Below are positions 1-9,219 of a stretch of DNA of 64,000 nt, piece by piece (positions within the stretch are counted from its first letter, which is position 1; each line of letters begins with the position of its first letter). The position numbers were made by a program, and so were the translations under genes. This stretch comes from G965267425 sp965267425 (GTDB lineage: Bacteria > Bacteroidota > Bacteroidia > Flavobacteriales_E > Vicingaceae): NCBI GenBank assembly GCA_965267425.1, contig OZ253959.1, positions 2,852,001 through 2,916,000 on the forward strand, written 5' to 3'. The notes under the pieces are model-generated. The model was not told the DNA's origin. It ran no database searches and saw only the letters and a program-made list of their open reading frames with translations.

Positions 1-251
1 TCCAATTCTACAAAAATGGAGATGGCTACCCAAATGGCAACTGCCAGCGCAATAGTCAATCCATAACTTACATACATGGCACCAAAATAAAATCCTGGCT
101 CTCTTTCAAAATGCAATCCACACACCGGACAATCATCTAACATGGCAAAAAGTTTGTTCAATTTGTATGGGTTCTTTTCATCATACAAATCCCCCTCGAG
201 ACACCTTGGGCATTTTGAATGAATAACACTATTGAATTTATGGGCTTTCAT
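1..251 (-). CDS. DUF983 family membrane protein (3' part cut by window edge)
   Basis: Translating the minus strand from the ATG at 251 gives about 83 residues before the window ends. The N-terminus holds two CxxC pairs (KCPRCLEG and DCPVCGLHF), followed by a hydrophobic helix (YGLTIALAVAIWVAISIF). A Cys-rich N-terminus followed by membrane helices and the GFYFGAMY stretch is typical of DUF983, a small Bacteroidota membrane family of unknown function. The start is the first ATG after the Cys-free upstream region and has a TAnnTTTG box just upstream. The gene is divergent from the ABC-F gene at 328. Confidence 0.8.
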   Translation of the reverse strand, partial: MKAHKFNSVIHSKCPRCLEGDLYDEKNPYKLNKLFAMLDDCPVCGLHFEREPGFYFGAMYVSYGLTIALAVAIWVAISIFVEL

Positions 252-265
252 GAAATAATTTTGTG

Positions 266-273
266 CAAAAGTA
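266..273 (-). promoter_or_regulatory. Bacteroidota -7 box (TACTTTTG) for the DUF983 gene
   Basis: The reverse strand reads TACTTTTG, matching the TAnnTTTG consensus, about 15 bases before the ATG at 251. A TTG lies further upstream but at shorter than ideal spacing. Confidence 0.35.
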
Positions 274-327
274 CATATCAATTGTCAACTGTGTTCATTC
301 ATCTACTTTTCCTTTAAATTTGCCACC

Positions 328-2262
328 ATGGTAAGCGTGGATAACCTTTCAGTATTATTTGGAGACAGAGTATTGTTCGAAAATATTGGTTTTTTAATCA
401 ATGCTCAGGATAGAATTGGGTTGGTTGGCAAAAATGGAGCAGGAAAATCCACACTTCTTAAGATATTGGCTGGCTTACAAAAACCAGATGAGGGTAAAGT
501 GAGTGCTCCCAAAACACTTAAAATTGGATATCTCCCTCAGGAAATGGCCATAAACAATACCACTAGTGTTTGGGAAGAAACCAAAAGTACATTTGACGAT
601 GAAATTCAGCTGAATAGCCGCATTGAAGCCATCAATGCAGAGTTGGAACAACGAACGGACTATGAGTCTGAAGCCTACCTGAATTTGGTCAATGAATTGA
701 CTGAATGTCACGAACGATTGCAGATTTCAGATTTCGATCAAATCGAAGCGCGAATTGAGAAAGTTTTGCTGGGTATGGGTTTTGAGGCCGAAGAGTTTTC
801 AAAATCTACAAGTGAATTCAGCGGTGGTTGGAGAATGCGTATTGAAATTGCAAAGTTGCTATTGATGGAATGCGACCTCTTGCTGTTGGACGAACCTACA
901 AACCATTTGGACATTGAATCCATTCAGTGGATGGAGAAGTTTTTGAGTAGTTCCGGCAGTGCAGTTGTTCTTGTTTCGCATGACAAGGCCTTTTTGGACA
1001 ACATCACCAATCGAACCATTGAGATTAGTTCAAGTAGAATTTACGATTATGCCTGTGCCTATTCCGAATACCTCAAGCAACGTGTGATTGTAAGAGAACA
1101 ACAAATGGCTGCTTTTCAAAACCAGCAAAAAAAAATCAAGCAAAGCGAGGTATTTATTAATCGATTTAGAGCAAAGGCATCAAAGGCCACTCAGGTACAA
1201 TCAAGAATCAAGCAGCTTGAAAAGATTGACCGCATAGAAATTGAGCAAGAAGAATACAGCAAATTGAGAATTCAGTTTCCTGAAGGGAGAAGAGCCGGTA
1301 AAGTCATATTCGAATTGCGAAATGTAGACAAGTCATATGGGGACAATCATGTGCTCGGAAATCTGAATTTCATGATCAACCGTAACGAGAAAATTGCCCT
1401 GGTTGGTAAAAACGGTGAAGGTAAAACCACCCTTTCCAAAATGCTTGCAGGAATTGAATCGTATAATGGAGAAGTTACGAGAGGTCATCAGGTGGATATT
1501 GGCTATTATGGTCAAAATCAATCCGATATTCTGGACAAAAACAAAACCGTTTTTGAGACTGTTGATGATGCAGCCAAAGACGAAATGAAAAGCCAGGTTC
1601 GGAAATTGTTGGGTTCGTTTATGTTCAGTGGAGATGATCAATTCAAAAAGGTAAAAGTATTGTCAGGAGGAGAAAAAGCAAGACTTGCCTTGTGCTTGTT
1701 ATTGCTGGAACCAACCAATGTGTTGATTTTAGATGAACCTACCAATCACCTTGATATTGTTTCAAAAGATATTTTGAAACAGGCATTATCAGAATACAAA
1801 GGCACATTGATTATTGTTAGTCATGACCGGGATTTTTTAAATGGTTTGTCCGATAAACTGTTTGAAGTCTCAAATGGAGGTGTTCATGAATTCATTGGTG
1901 ATGTGTATGAATTTCTCAAAAACAAAAACATAACACTCTTGGATGATCTGCAAAAAGATAGATCAACCGAAAAAACCATCTCTGTTAAAGCCGATTCTGA
2001 TCATAAAAAATCCTATGCCGCAAAAAAGGAGTTAGAGAAAGATCTTCGAAAAAGTCAAAAGAAAATAACTCAACTAGAGGAATCTATCAATGAACTTGAA
2101 TCGAAATTGGAGGAGATCAACCAAAAAATGATGGTTTCTGCAGAAGCAGCCCATCAATTTCTCAATGAAATGGATGATATAAATAAGGCGTTGGAACAAA
2201 AAATGAAGGATTGGGAAAAGCAAAACGAGTGGCACGAAAAACTCACCAATAAAATTTCATAA
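328..2262 (+). CDS. ABC-F family ATP-binding protein (Uup/YfmR/EttA type)
   Basis: The 644-residue protein has two ABC ATPase domains in one chain and no membrane segment, which is the ABC-F layout. Domain 1 has Walker A GKNGAGKST (about 34-42), signature SGGW (about 165) and Walker B ending DEPTNHLD (about 188). Domain 2 has GKNGEGKTT (about 360), LSGGEKARL and LILDEPTNHLD (about 469). The linker between the domains is charged and helical. The C-terminal 90 residues form a Lys/Glu-rich coiled coil, as in Uup-type members. ABC-F proteins act on the ribosome to relieve stalled translation or protect it from antibiotics; which subtype this is cannot be told by eye. The start is the ATG right after the divergent promoter region. 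Confidence 0.93.
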   Translation: MVSVDNLSVLFGDRVLFENIGFLINAQDRIGLVGKNGAGKSTLLKILAGLQKPDEGKVSAPKTLKIGYLPQEMAINNTTSVWEETKSTFDDEIQLNSRIEAINAELEQRTDYESEAYLNLVNELTECHERLQISDFDQIEARIEKVLLGMGFEAEEFSKSTSEFSGGWRMRIEIAKLLLMECDLLLLDEPTNHLDIESIQWMEKFLSSSGSAVVLVSHDKAFLDNITNRTIEISSSRIYDYACAYSEYLKQRVIVREQQMAAFQNQQKKIKQSEVFINRFRAKASKATQVQSRIKQLEKIDRIEIEQEEYSKLRIQFPEGRRAGKVIFELRNVDKSYGDNHVLGNLNFMINRNEKIALVGKNGEGKTTLSKMLAGIESYNGEVTRGHQVDIGYYGQNQSDILDKNKTVFETVDDAAKDEMKSQVRKLLGSFMFSGDDQFKKVKVLSGGEKARLALCLLLLEPTNVLILDEPTNHLDIVSKDILKQALSEYKGTLIIVSHDRDFLNGLSDKLFEVSNGGVHEFIGDVYEFLKNKNITLLDDLQKDRSTEKTISVKADSDHKKSYAAKKELEKDLRKSQKKITQLEESINELESKLEEINQKMMVSAEAAHQFLNEMDDINKALEQKMKDWEKQNEWHEKLTNKIS

Positions 2263-2356
2263 GAAAAACAGCGTATGTTTGGTGTATTCCGCTCAATTGC
2301 AGTATTTTCGACAAGATTTTGTAGATTAGCAATTCATACCTAAGTGTTGATAGTTC

Positions 2357-5300
2357 ATGTTTAAAGGCCTTTTCAAATCATTGAACATTGAACAAGGTGA
2401 AGAAACCCGAGTGGTTCTTCTGATTGTTCAGTCGTTTTTCATTGGAATCTTTTTTGCGACCATTGAAATTAGTGCCAGTTCACTTTTCATGTCAGAATAT
2501 GGAAAGGACATGCTTGGAAAGGCATATTTGATATCCGGATTACTGGGTATTGTGCTCACAGGTATATATTCGAAATTACAAGACTGGATCTCCTTCTCAA
2601 AACTGGCAGTTTTGAACTTGCTGTTTATCTCGGTAGCGAGTGTCTTGATGTGGATGAGCTTTGACTTATATGAAAGTGAATGGCTTGTATTTGGCATTTT
2701 CATTCTGATGGGTCCTTTATACATTCTGGCATTGGTGGCGTTTTCAGGGATGGCCAGCCGGATGTTTACCTTGCGTCAGGGAAAGCGTCTGTTTGGTATC
2801 ATTGATAGTGGGCAGATCTTTGGAATGATTCTCATCAGTTTGGTAATTCCGGTAGTTATTGAATTGATTCCTGCTACAAAAGATTTGATTTTAATCAGTG
2901 CAGTGGGTATAACCATGTCCCTGATATTGCAGCTTATCATAAGCAGCAAGTTTGACCTGAACCAATCCGATGTAAAACAAGAAGCTCAAGAAGTAGTTGA
3001 AAAGGTGAAGGTTGGCATTGGGATTTTCTTCAAGAATCGCTATGTGATGTTGATGTCATTGTTTGTGATATTATCTATGATAGCGGCATTTTTTACCAGT
3101 TACAACTTCTTGACCGTTACCCAGATCAATTATCCTGAAGAAAAAGATTTTGCAGCCTTCTTTGCGAAGTTCTTCGTTGCAGTTATGGCATTTAGTTTTG
3201 TTATTAAGACGTTTATCTACAGTAAACTGACCAAAACATATGGATTGAAAATCAACTTGATTCTTGTTCCGGTGCTGATTGGGTTTTTTGTAATTGTTTC
3301 TGCCACTGTAGGAAGTTTTGCCGATTTAGAAAAAGGAACGGCTTCATTTACCATTTTCTTCCTGTTGATTACCCTGGTCAGGTTCTTTGCCATGAATTTG
3401 AAAGATTCTATTCAGACTCCTTCTGTTAAGTTGTTATTCCAACCTATTGATGCTAAAATCAGGTTCAACATTCAAGCTAGAGTTGAAGGTGTGATTAATG
3501 AATTTGCCGCAGTAACAGCGGGATTAATATTGGCGTTACTGGAAATCCTGGAAAGTTTAGAAGTCATTAGTCTTATTAATTACTCACACATATTGACCAT
3601 CATTGCTGCGGCTTGGGTATATGTGACCATTAAACTCTATAACGAATACCAAAGTACATTGAGAAAATCCCTGGAAGGATTCAGCAAAGATGATGCTCTG
3701 GACGAAGGTGCAGATGGTGATGCTCATATTTCTGAGGGTGTAGAACACGATGATGCTTTCAAATATGCCTTAAACCTTACGAGAAAATACCAACCTATAG
3801 AATTTGAAAAACGGTTGACACAATTGCTACGGGACAAAAAATCAGAAAACCGTCATTTGGCCATTACATCCATCCATGAGTCGAAGATGTTCAGCGCTAT
3901 GGATGAACTTGAAAGCGTAGCTAAAAATGATTCCAACGCGGATGTCAAAAAGTATGCTGGTGAGGTTTTGAAAAGTTTCAATGAGCTATTGACGAGTAAA
4001 AAGTCCATTGATGAAATTGCGCTATTGGCTAAGTCAAAAGATGCTCCAAATCGTGCTATTGCAGCTAAAATCATTGGCTTCACTGGAAATCATGATTTGA
4101 TTCCATTGCTTCGAAACCTGATCAAAGATTTGGATCCGCAGGTGAAGATGGCGGCTATTGGTGCCATAGTCCGATTTAATCACAAAGAAATGTGGCCGTT
4201 GTTGGTTGATTTGTTATCTGATAACAATTACAAGCAAACTGCTAAGGCGGCCATTGTCAGTATTGGAGAACCAATGATTGATTTGCTTGAAAAGGCATTT
4301 TATAAATCCGGGGCCAAACTGGAATTGTTTATCACCATTGTGGAAATCTATGGGTTAATTGGAGGTGAAAAAGCTGAACAACATTTGATCGATAAAATCT
4401 CCTATCCACAGAGAAAAGTAGTGCTCGAAGCACTGGCTGCTTTAAGAGTGATTGGATTTTCCACGGAAAATGAAAAAGTTCTCAATCAGATATTTACGGC
4501 CATTGAGCAGAACATTGGAATCACTGCATGGAACATTGCTTCTTTCTTGGACGTTGGTGAATTGGGTCTGCCTAACCAACAATTGGAAAGGGCTTTGGAA
4601 GATGAAATCACTGCCAACATCAACCTCATCTTTGAATTGTTGTCATTGGCCTACGATCCAAAATCCATCAAACATATTCGTGATAATATTGAATTGGGAA
4701 GTACAGAGGGTGTGAGTTTTGCAATTGAGATGTTGGACTTGTTTATTGTAGAACAGTTGAAAGGTACGTTGTTCCCATTACTTGAAGATAATTCGTTGGA
4801 ACAAAAATTCAACGAACTTGAACTTCACTTTGCCGTTAACCGCAGTGAGGGTATTGAGGTCTTGAATAAAATCATCAACCGTAGCTCCAATTATCTGTCC
4901 AACTATACTAAGGCGTGCGCCATCATGGGATTCATTCAAGTGGAATACGGAGAAGTAAACCAAAGTTTAATTGCCAATTTGTTTAATCCCGATCCAATAA
5001 TTCGAGAAACGACTGCATTGGTAATGAATGCACTGGATAATGATGTATTGAAGGATTGCATGGCGAGGTTATCGGAAAGTGATCGAGAGCAAGTGGAGGA
5101 ATTCCTAAACAATGTCAATCGAGATCAATTCGCCCACCTGTTTGATAAGTTGAGTTTTCTGAAAACGATTCCGGTTTTATCAAAGTTGCACTTTAACGAA
5201 TTGGAAGAAATTGCTTTGCGATTAAAACGAGTGGTCTTTGAACCAAACAAGGAAATGCTCAATCCGGCAGATGAAAAAGCAGTTAGCATGGTATTCTTCA

Positions 5301-5554
5301 TTGAAGAAGGAGAAGTAACGCTTGAATCAGGATCAGGAAAAATGCAATCATTCGGCCCTACGGATGTGGTCGGTGAAATGATGTTCCTGGAAAGTGATCA
5401 AGGCGAAACCAAATTTAAAGCCATTGATAAAGTGACTTGCTATCAGATTTCAAGGTCTGAATTATATGAACTGATATTCCAGTTTCCAGAACTTGCCAAT
5501 ATATTACCCCGAATTTTGGAATCTCGCTTTGCAGATGACGTTGCCGGAAAATGA
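2357..5554 (+). CDS. ATP/ADP-translocase-like MFS transporter fused to HEAT repeats and cyclic-nucleotide-type domain
   Basis: The 1065-residue protein has three parts. Residues about 15-440 form around 12 hydrophobic helices; the EEKDFAAFFAKFF loop and the conserved helices resemble the NTT/ATP-ADP translocase-like branch of the major facilitator superfamily. Residues about 470-870 are Ala/Leu-rich helical pairs typical of HEAT repeats (for example DPQVKMAAIGAIVRF). Residues about 930-1055 look like a cNMP-binding beta-barrel (FIEEGEVTLESGSGK, then GEMMFLES). Such fusions are recurrent in Bacteroidota, and their substrate and ligand are unknown. It is followed after 91 bp by a SpoIIE-type phosphatase, suggesting, but not proving, a joint signalling role. 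Confidence 0.8.
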   Translation: MFKGLFKSLNIEQGEETRVVLLIVQSFFIGIFFATIEISASSLFMSEYGKDMLGKAYLISGLLGIVLTGIYSKLQDWISFSKLAVLNLLFISVASVLMWMSFDLYESEWLVFGIFILMGPLYILALVAFSGMASRMFTLRQGKRLFGIIDSGQIFGMILISLVIPVVIELIPATKDLILISAVGITMSLILQLIISSKFDLNQSDVKQEAQEVVEKVKVGIGIFFKNRYVMLMSLFVILSMIAAFFTSYNFLTVTQINYPEEKDFAAFFAKFFVAVMAFSFVIKTFIYSKLTKTYGLKINLILVPVLIGFFVIVSATVGSFADLEKGTASFTIFFLLITLVRFFAMNLKDSIQTPSVKLLFQPIDAKIRFNIQARVEGVINEFAAVTAGLILALLEILESLEVISLINYSHILTIIAAAWVYVTIKLYNEYQSTLRKSLEGFSKDDALDEGADGDAHISEGVEHDDAFKYALNLTRKYQPIEFEKRLTQLLRDKKSENRHLAITSIHESKMFSAMDELESVAKNDSNADVKKYAGEVLKSFNELLTSKKSIDEIALLAKSKDAPNRAIAAKIIGFTGNHDLIPLLRNLIKDLDPQVKMAAIGAIVRFNHKEMWPLLVDLLSDNNYKQTAKAAIVSIGEPMIDLLEKAFYKSGAKLELFITIVEIYGLIGGEKAEQHLIDKISYPQRKVVLEALAALRVIGFSTENEKVLNQIFTAIEQNIGITAWNIASFLDVGELGLPNQQLERALEDEITANINLIFELLSLAYDPKSIKHIRDNIELGSTEGVSFAIEMLDLFIVEQLKGTLFPLLEDNSLEQKFNELELHFAVNRSEGIEVLNKIINRSSNYLSNYTKACAIMGFIQVEYGEVNQSLIANLFNPDPIIRETTALVMNALDNDVLKDCMARLSESDREQVEEFLNNVNRDQFAHLFDKLSFLKTIPVLSKLHFNELEEIALRLKRVVFEPNKEMLNPADEKAVSMVFFIEEGEVTLESGSGKMQSFGPTDVVGEMMFLESDQGETKFKAIDKVTCYQISRSELYELIFQFPELANILPRILESRFADDVAGK

Positions 5555-5645
5555 TCAATTGTATATGTTATCCGTTGCCAAGATGCTACCAAATAGGGTA
5601 TTTGGTCAAATTTTATATCTTTAATTCCTCTCTTTTTAGAATAAA

Positions 5646-7670
5646 TTGAAGAATTCTACCACCATATTCAGACAGCTGATTCTCAATATCGTTATACCCG
5701 TTGTGGTAGCGCTTTTGGTATTTGCTGTTTGGAATTATTACCAGGTGAATGGTCTATTGGTTCAAGCCAATCAGACCAAGAATTCCATCATCTCAGATGA
5801 AATACGAGGAATCCTTGAGTTTCAGGATGTTGCCATGGAATCCATTGAGAATCCCTTGGACATAAAATTAAAAGACTTTAGCCGACGATTGATAGAAGAT
5901 TATTTTCCGGAAACGGATGATCTTGAAAGCAGCGATTTGTACAAAATCAGAGAGGAATTGGGTATGGATGCGGAGAAAAGTGACATCTATATCATCAATC
6001 GAAATGGGATTATTGTCAATACTACCTTCGAACAGGATAAGAACCTCAACTTGTTTTCGTTTGGAGATGCATTAAAACAGCACTTGCTAGGAATATTTAA
6101 TTCTAATGAATTTACCCCTGAAAGTTTTACGTTGGAGGGCAATACAGGCATGTTGAGAAAGTACGTATACCAATCGACCTTGGACAGCAAGTACATTATT
6201 CAATTGGGCGAATATTCTGATGATGCCAATAAAGTTGCCAACGCCATTAGGCAACGATTAAATGAGATCTCAAGCAAACAGCCTAGTGTCTCTCAGGTAG
6301 ACTTGTTTCTGGATGAATCCAATCCTTTTTCGTTGAATAATGATGTGGACCTGGATGAAGAAGAAAAGGATATTCTCATGAGCATTTTTGAAAAGAAACA
6401 ATCATTTGTTCGTGAAGTAAAAAATGAAGGTATTGCCATGAGATATGAGTATACCTATATGGCAAGAAAAAATACCGACTTATATAAAAGTGCTGTCATT
6501 CGTATCATTTCTGATCGAACGAATGAGGTAAAATTGTTAAGAAATAAATTAATGTTATCCCTATTATTTTCAGGGTTAACCATTCTCATTGTCATCTTTG
6601 TCATATTTAACAAGACACAGGTCATCACCTCCCCCATTAAAAAATTGGTGGATAATGTTACGCGCATTACCAATGGACACTTGAATGAAAGAGCATTGGT
6701 TGAAGGCAACAATGAAATCACCACTTTATCTCAAAAGTTTAACCTGATGTTGGAACGATTGGAAAAATCGTACAACGAATTGGAGCAGAAGGTGATTGAG
6801 AGAACAGCTAAGATTTCTAAACAAAAAGAGGAAATAGAAAGTCAACGTGACAACCTGGCTGAACAAAACAATCGTTTGGAAAGTGCTTACATGAAAATTG
6901 AAGAGCAAAACAAGCACATTACAGATAGTATTCATTACGCCAAGCGTATTCAAAACACTATCTTACCCCCTGATGATTTCATTGAAAGGATATTACCGGA
7001 GTCGTTCATTCTTTATCGACCAAAGGATATTGTAAGTGGGGATTTCTATTGGGCTGCCGAACAAGACAATCGGGCCATTATTGCTGCAGTGGATTGTACA
7101 GGTCATGGAGTTCCAGGAGCATTTATGAGTATTGTAGGAAACAACCAACTCAATTATTCAGTGAGTGTGAAAAATGCCCGCAATGCAAATGAAATCCTGG
7201 ATGAATTGAATAAAGGAGTGACACATTCGTTGAGACAAACCAATGAAGGCTCTGCTGTTAAGGATGGGATGGACATTGCCCTCATTATGGTTGATTATGA
7301 CAACATGAAACTTCAATTTGCCGGGGCTTTCAATCCATTATACTTTATTCGCAATGGTGAACTAACCATTACCAAAGGAAATAAATTCCCTATCGGAGCA
7401 TTTGTGGGTGAAGAGTTGCAAAAATTTGATAACCACGAATTTGATGTCAAAAAAGGAGACATCGTTTATATTTTCTCTGACGGTTATGCCGACCAATTTG
7501 GTGGTGACCGTGGAAAAAAATTCAAGTATCGTAGATTCCACGATTTACTTTTAGAAATTCATAATGAGCCTATGGCCCGTCAGCGCGACATTCTAAACGA
7601 AACCATAGTAGAATGGATGGGAGAATTGGAACAAATTGATGATATTCTCGTAATAGGTGTCAAAATCTAA
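5646..7670 (+). CDS. Membrane sensor SpoIIE/PP2C-type serine phosphatase with HAMP domain
   Basis: The 674-residue protein has TM1 at about 9-30, an extracytoplasmic sensor region of about 270 residues, TM2 at about 300-322, a HAMP region after it, a coiled coil to about 435, and a C-terminal PP2C_SIG phosphatase domain. The catalytic domain shows YRPKDIVSGDFYW, VDCTGHGVPGAFMSIVG and FSDGYADQFGG, which carry the metal-binding Asp/Gly residues of SpoIIE/RsbU phosphatases. These enzymes usually dephosphorylate anti-sigma-antagonist proteins; no such partner is adjacent. The start codon is TTG; no in-frame ATG is available upstream and the TM1 segment begins at once, so TTG is plausible. Confidence 0.88.
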   Translation: MKNSTTIFRQLILNIVIPVVVALLVFAVWNYYQVNGLLVQANQTKNSIISDEIRGILEFQDVAMESIENPLDIKLKDFSRRLIEDYFPETDDLESSDLYKIREELGMDAEKSDIYIINRNGIIVNTTFEQDKNLNLFSFGDALKQHLLGIFNSNEFTPESFTLEGNTGMLRKYVYQSTLDSKYIIQLGEYSDDANKVANAIRQRLNEISSKQPSVSQVDLFLDESNPFSLNNDVDLDEEEKDILMSIFEKKQSFVREVKNEGIAMRYEYTYMARKNTDLYKSAVIRIISDRTNEVKLLRNKLMLSLLFSGLTILIVIFVIFNKTQVITSPIKKLVDNVTRITNGHLNERALVEGNNEITTLSQKFNLMLERLEKSYNELEQKVIERTAKISKQKEEIESQRDNLAEQNNRLESAYMKIEEQNKHITDSIHYAKRIQNTILPPDDFIERILPESFILYRPKDIVSGDFYWAAEQDNRAIIAAVDCTGHGVPGAFMSIVGNNQLNYSVSVKNARNANEILDELNKGVTHSLRQTNEGSAVKDGMDIALIMVDYDNMKLQFAGAFNPLYFIRNGELTITKGNKFPIGAFVGEELQKFDNHEFDVKKGDIVYIFSDGYADQFGGDRGKKFKYRRFHDLLLEIHNEPMARQRDILNETIVEWMGELEQIDDILVIGVKI

Positions 7671-7725
7671 AGAAGCGCTGATTCTAACAGACTTTCTGCG
7701 ATTTTTTTAAATATATTTATTGTAG

Positions 7726-7733
7726 TATCTTAG
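7726..7733 (+). promoter_or_regulatory. Possible promoter (TATCTTAG) for the TIR-STAND operon
   Basis: TATCTTAG is a one-base variant of TAnnTTTG, 63 bp before the ATG at 7797, in the only sizeable gap (126 bp) upstream of the five-gene row. No clear -33 TTG is seen. Confidence 0.25.
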
Positions 7734-7796
7734 CCTGTTGGAATAGTACAGAAATACTGCTGATCCCAAGGATTAGCGAACATTTATTGGCACGTA

Positions 7797-9215
7797 ATGA
7801 AGAAAGGACATACTATCTATGTTAGTTGCGCCTCGTCAGATGGTGGATCTGGCACTAAAGGGTGGATAGATCAGTTTATCGTATATCTTGGAATTTTTTA
7901 CAATCGATTAACTGGTCATCAAGCAACCATCACAAGTAGCATTGCTTTAAAAGACAAAAAGGACAGAGATGCAGCTGCAGCCTCTGCCGAAGTGGTCATT
8001 CCTATAATCAACGAAGCATTTCTGAAGGATGCGAATTGTAAAAAGGAATTTGAAACATGGGCAAACGAAAAAGACTATTCCAAGCTTTATAAAGTTATCA
8101 GCGAACCGCTTTCAGCTAGCAACCGAATCAAATGGTTGGACGGTGAAAATGAATATCGTTTTTTTGGATTGGACGAATACTCCGATAGTTATACTGAAAA
8201 GACCTATGACATAGACAGCAGGAATTTTTGGTTCAAAGTATTTGACATCACATTTGATATGTTATTCTTGAGAGCCAATAAAGGTTCCAACGGTCACTCT
8301 TCTGATCCAGATAAAGCTGTGTACCTTGCAGAGACCAGTATCGATCAAATTCGAAACCGCGATATGATCAAAAGGGAATTACAACGATACGGTTATACGG
8401 TATTCCCAGATCATCCTCTGCCTTCTAGCTCCAAAAAAGCTCAACCAGAAATCAAGAATTACCTGTCGAAGTCCAAACTGGCCATTCATCTGGTAGGAAA
8501 TGTGTATGGCGATGCTGTTGAAGATGAAGATGCTTCCATCACTGAAATCCAAAATAATGTAGCGGCAGAATATTGTGATGCCGATCTTTCTGAGGCTGAT
8601 AAAAACTTTTACCGTTTGATCTGGATGCCAACGAATGTAAAGCCTGAAAACGACAGACAGAAACTTCATTTGGACAGCATTCGAGAAAACATTGACCGAT
8701 TGAAAAAAGCAGAAATCGTTCAAACTCCGCTTGAAGCATTAAAGACCATTGTTCATGAACGTTTGAGAGATTATTTACTCGAAGATTTTAAAGCAAAAGA
8801 GAAAAAGAACAAAGTAGGTAACCTTGTTTATGTTATTCACAATCCTGGCACTTCCGAAATAGCCAATTCTGTACAATCCATTCTGGAAAAAAGCAATTCC
8901 ACCGTTATTCGTCCGGATTTTGAAGGCAATCAAATCAGCGTATTGGATAAACATCGGGATAACCTCGTGATGGCAGAAGCCATTGTCATTATTGTAAATG
9001 AAAATTACAATTGGTTCAACAGTATGTTGAATGACATCATTAAATCTCCTGGTTTTGGACGACGTGCGCCGTTCAAGTCCATAGCAGTAATGAGTTTGAA
9101 TAAAAAAATCACAAAAGACCAGTTGAATCATTTGGAAAATTCTGAGTTGATTCAATTGAAGGATAATAAAATAACTGAGGACATTCTTAAACCTGTTCTT
9201 TCAAAACTGAAATAA
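7797..9215 (+). CDS. Protein with three TIR-like units, partner of nSTAND1 NTPase
   Basis: The 472-residue soluble protein has no signal peptide. Residues 1-150 read as a TIR fold: strand HTIYVSCASSDG, strand EVVIPIINEAF, then NCKKEFETW, where Glu84 sits where TIR NADases carry the catalytic Glu. Residues about 175-310 look like the TIR/DUF4062-type effector-associated unit (VYLAETSIDQIRNRDMIKRE, then LAIHLVGNVYG). Residues about 340-472 form a third Rossmann-like unit (VGNLVYVIHNPG, AEAIVIIVNENYNW). TIR proteins cleave NAD or act as scaffolds in signalling. The next gene, an nSTAND1 NTPase, starts 5 bp after the stop, so co-translation is very likely. The first unit is the only one with an obvious Glu in the right place; the other two may be non-catalytic. 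Confidence 0.75.
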   Translation: MKKGHTIYVSCASSDGGSGTKGWIDQFIVYLGIFYNRLTGHQATITSSIALKDKKDRDAAAASAEVVIPIINEAFLKDANCKKEFETWANEKDYSKLYKVISEPLSASNRIKWLDGENEYRFFGLDEYSDSYTEKTYDIDSRNFWFKVFDITFDMLFLRANKGSNGHSSDPDKAVYLAETSIDQIRNRDMIKRELQRYGYTVFPDHPLPSSSKKAQPEIKNYLSKSKLAIHLVGNVYGDAVEDEDASITEIQNNVAAEYCDADLSEADKNFYRLIWMPTNVKPENDRQKLHLDSIRENIDRLKKAEIVQTPLEALKTIVHERLRDYLLEDFKAKEKKNKVGNLVYVIHNPGTSEIANSVQSILEKSNSTVIRPDFEGNQISVLDKHRDNLVMAEAIVIIVNENYNWFNSMLNDIIKSPGFGRRAPFKSIAVMSLNKKITKDQLNHLENSELIQLKDNKITEDILKPVLSKLK

Positions 9216-9219
9216 CATT

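Noticed and set aside
475..711. Minus-strand reading frame inside the ABC-F gene
   Set aside because: It lies wholly antisense to a well-supported gene and has no recognisable motif; the same holds for the other antisense frames inside sdhA, the giant gene and the VPS10-like gene.
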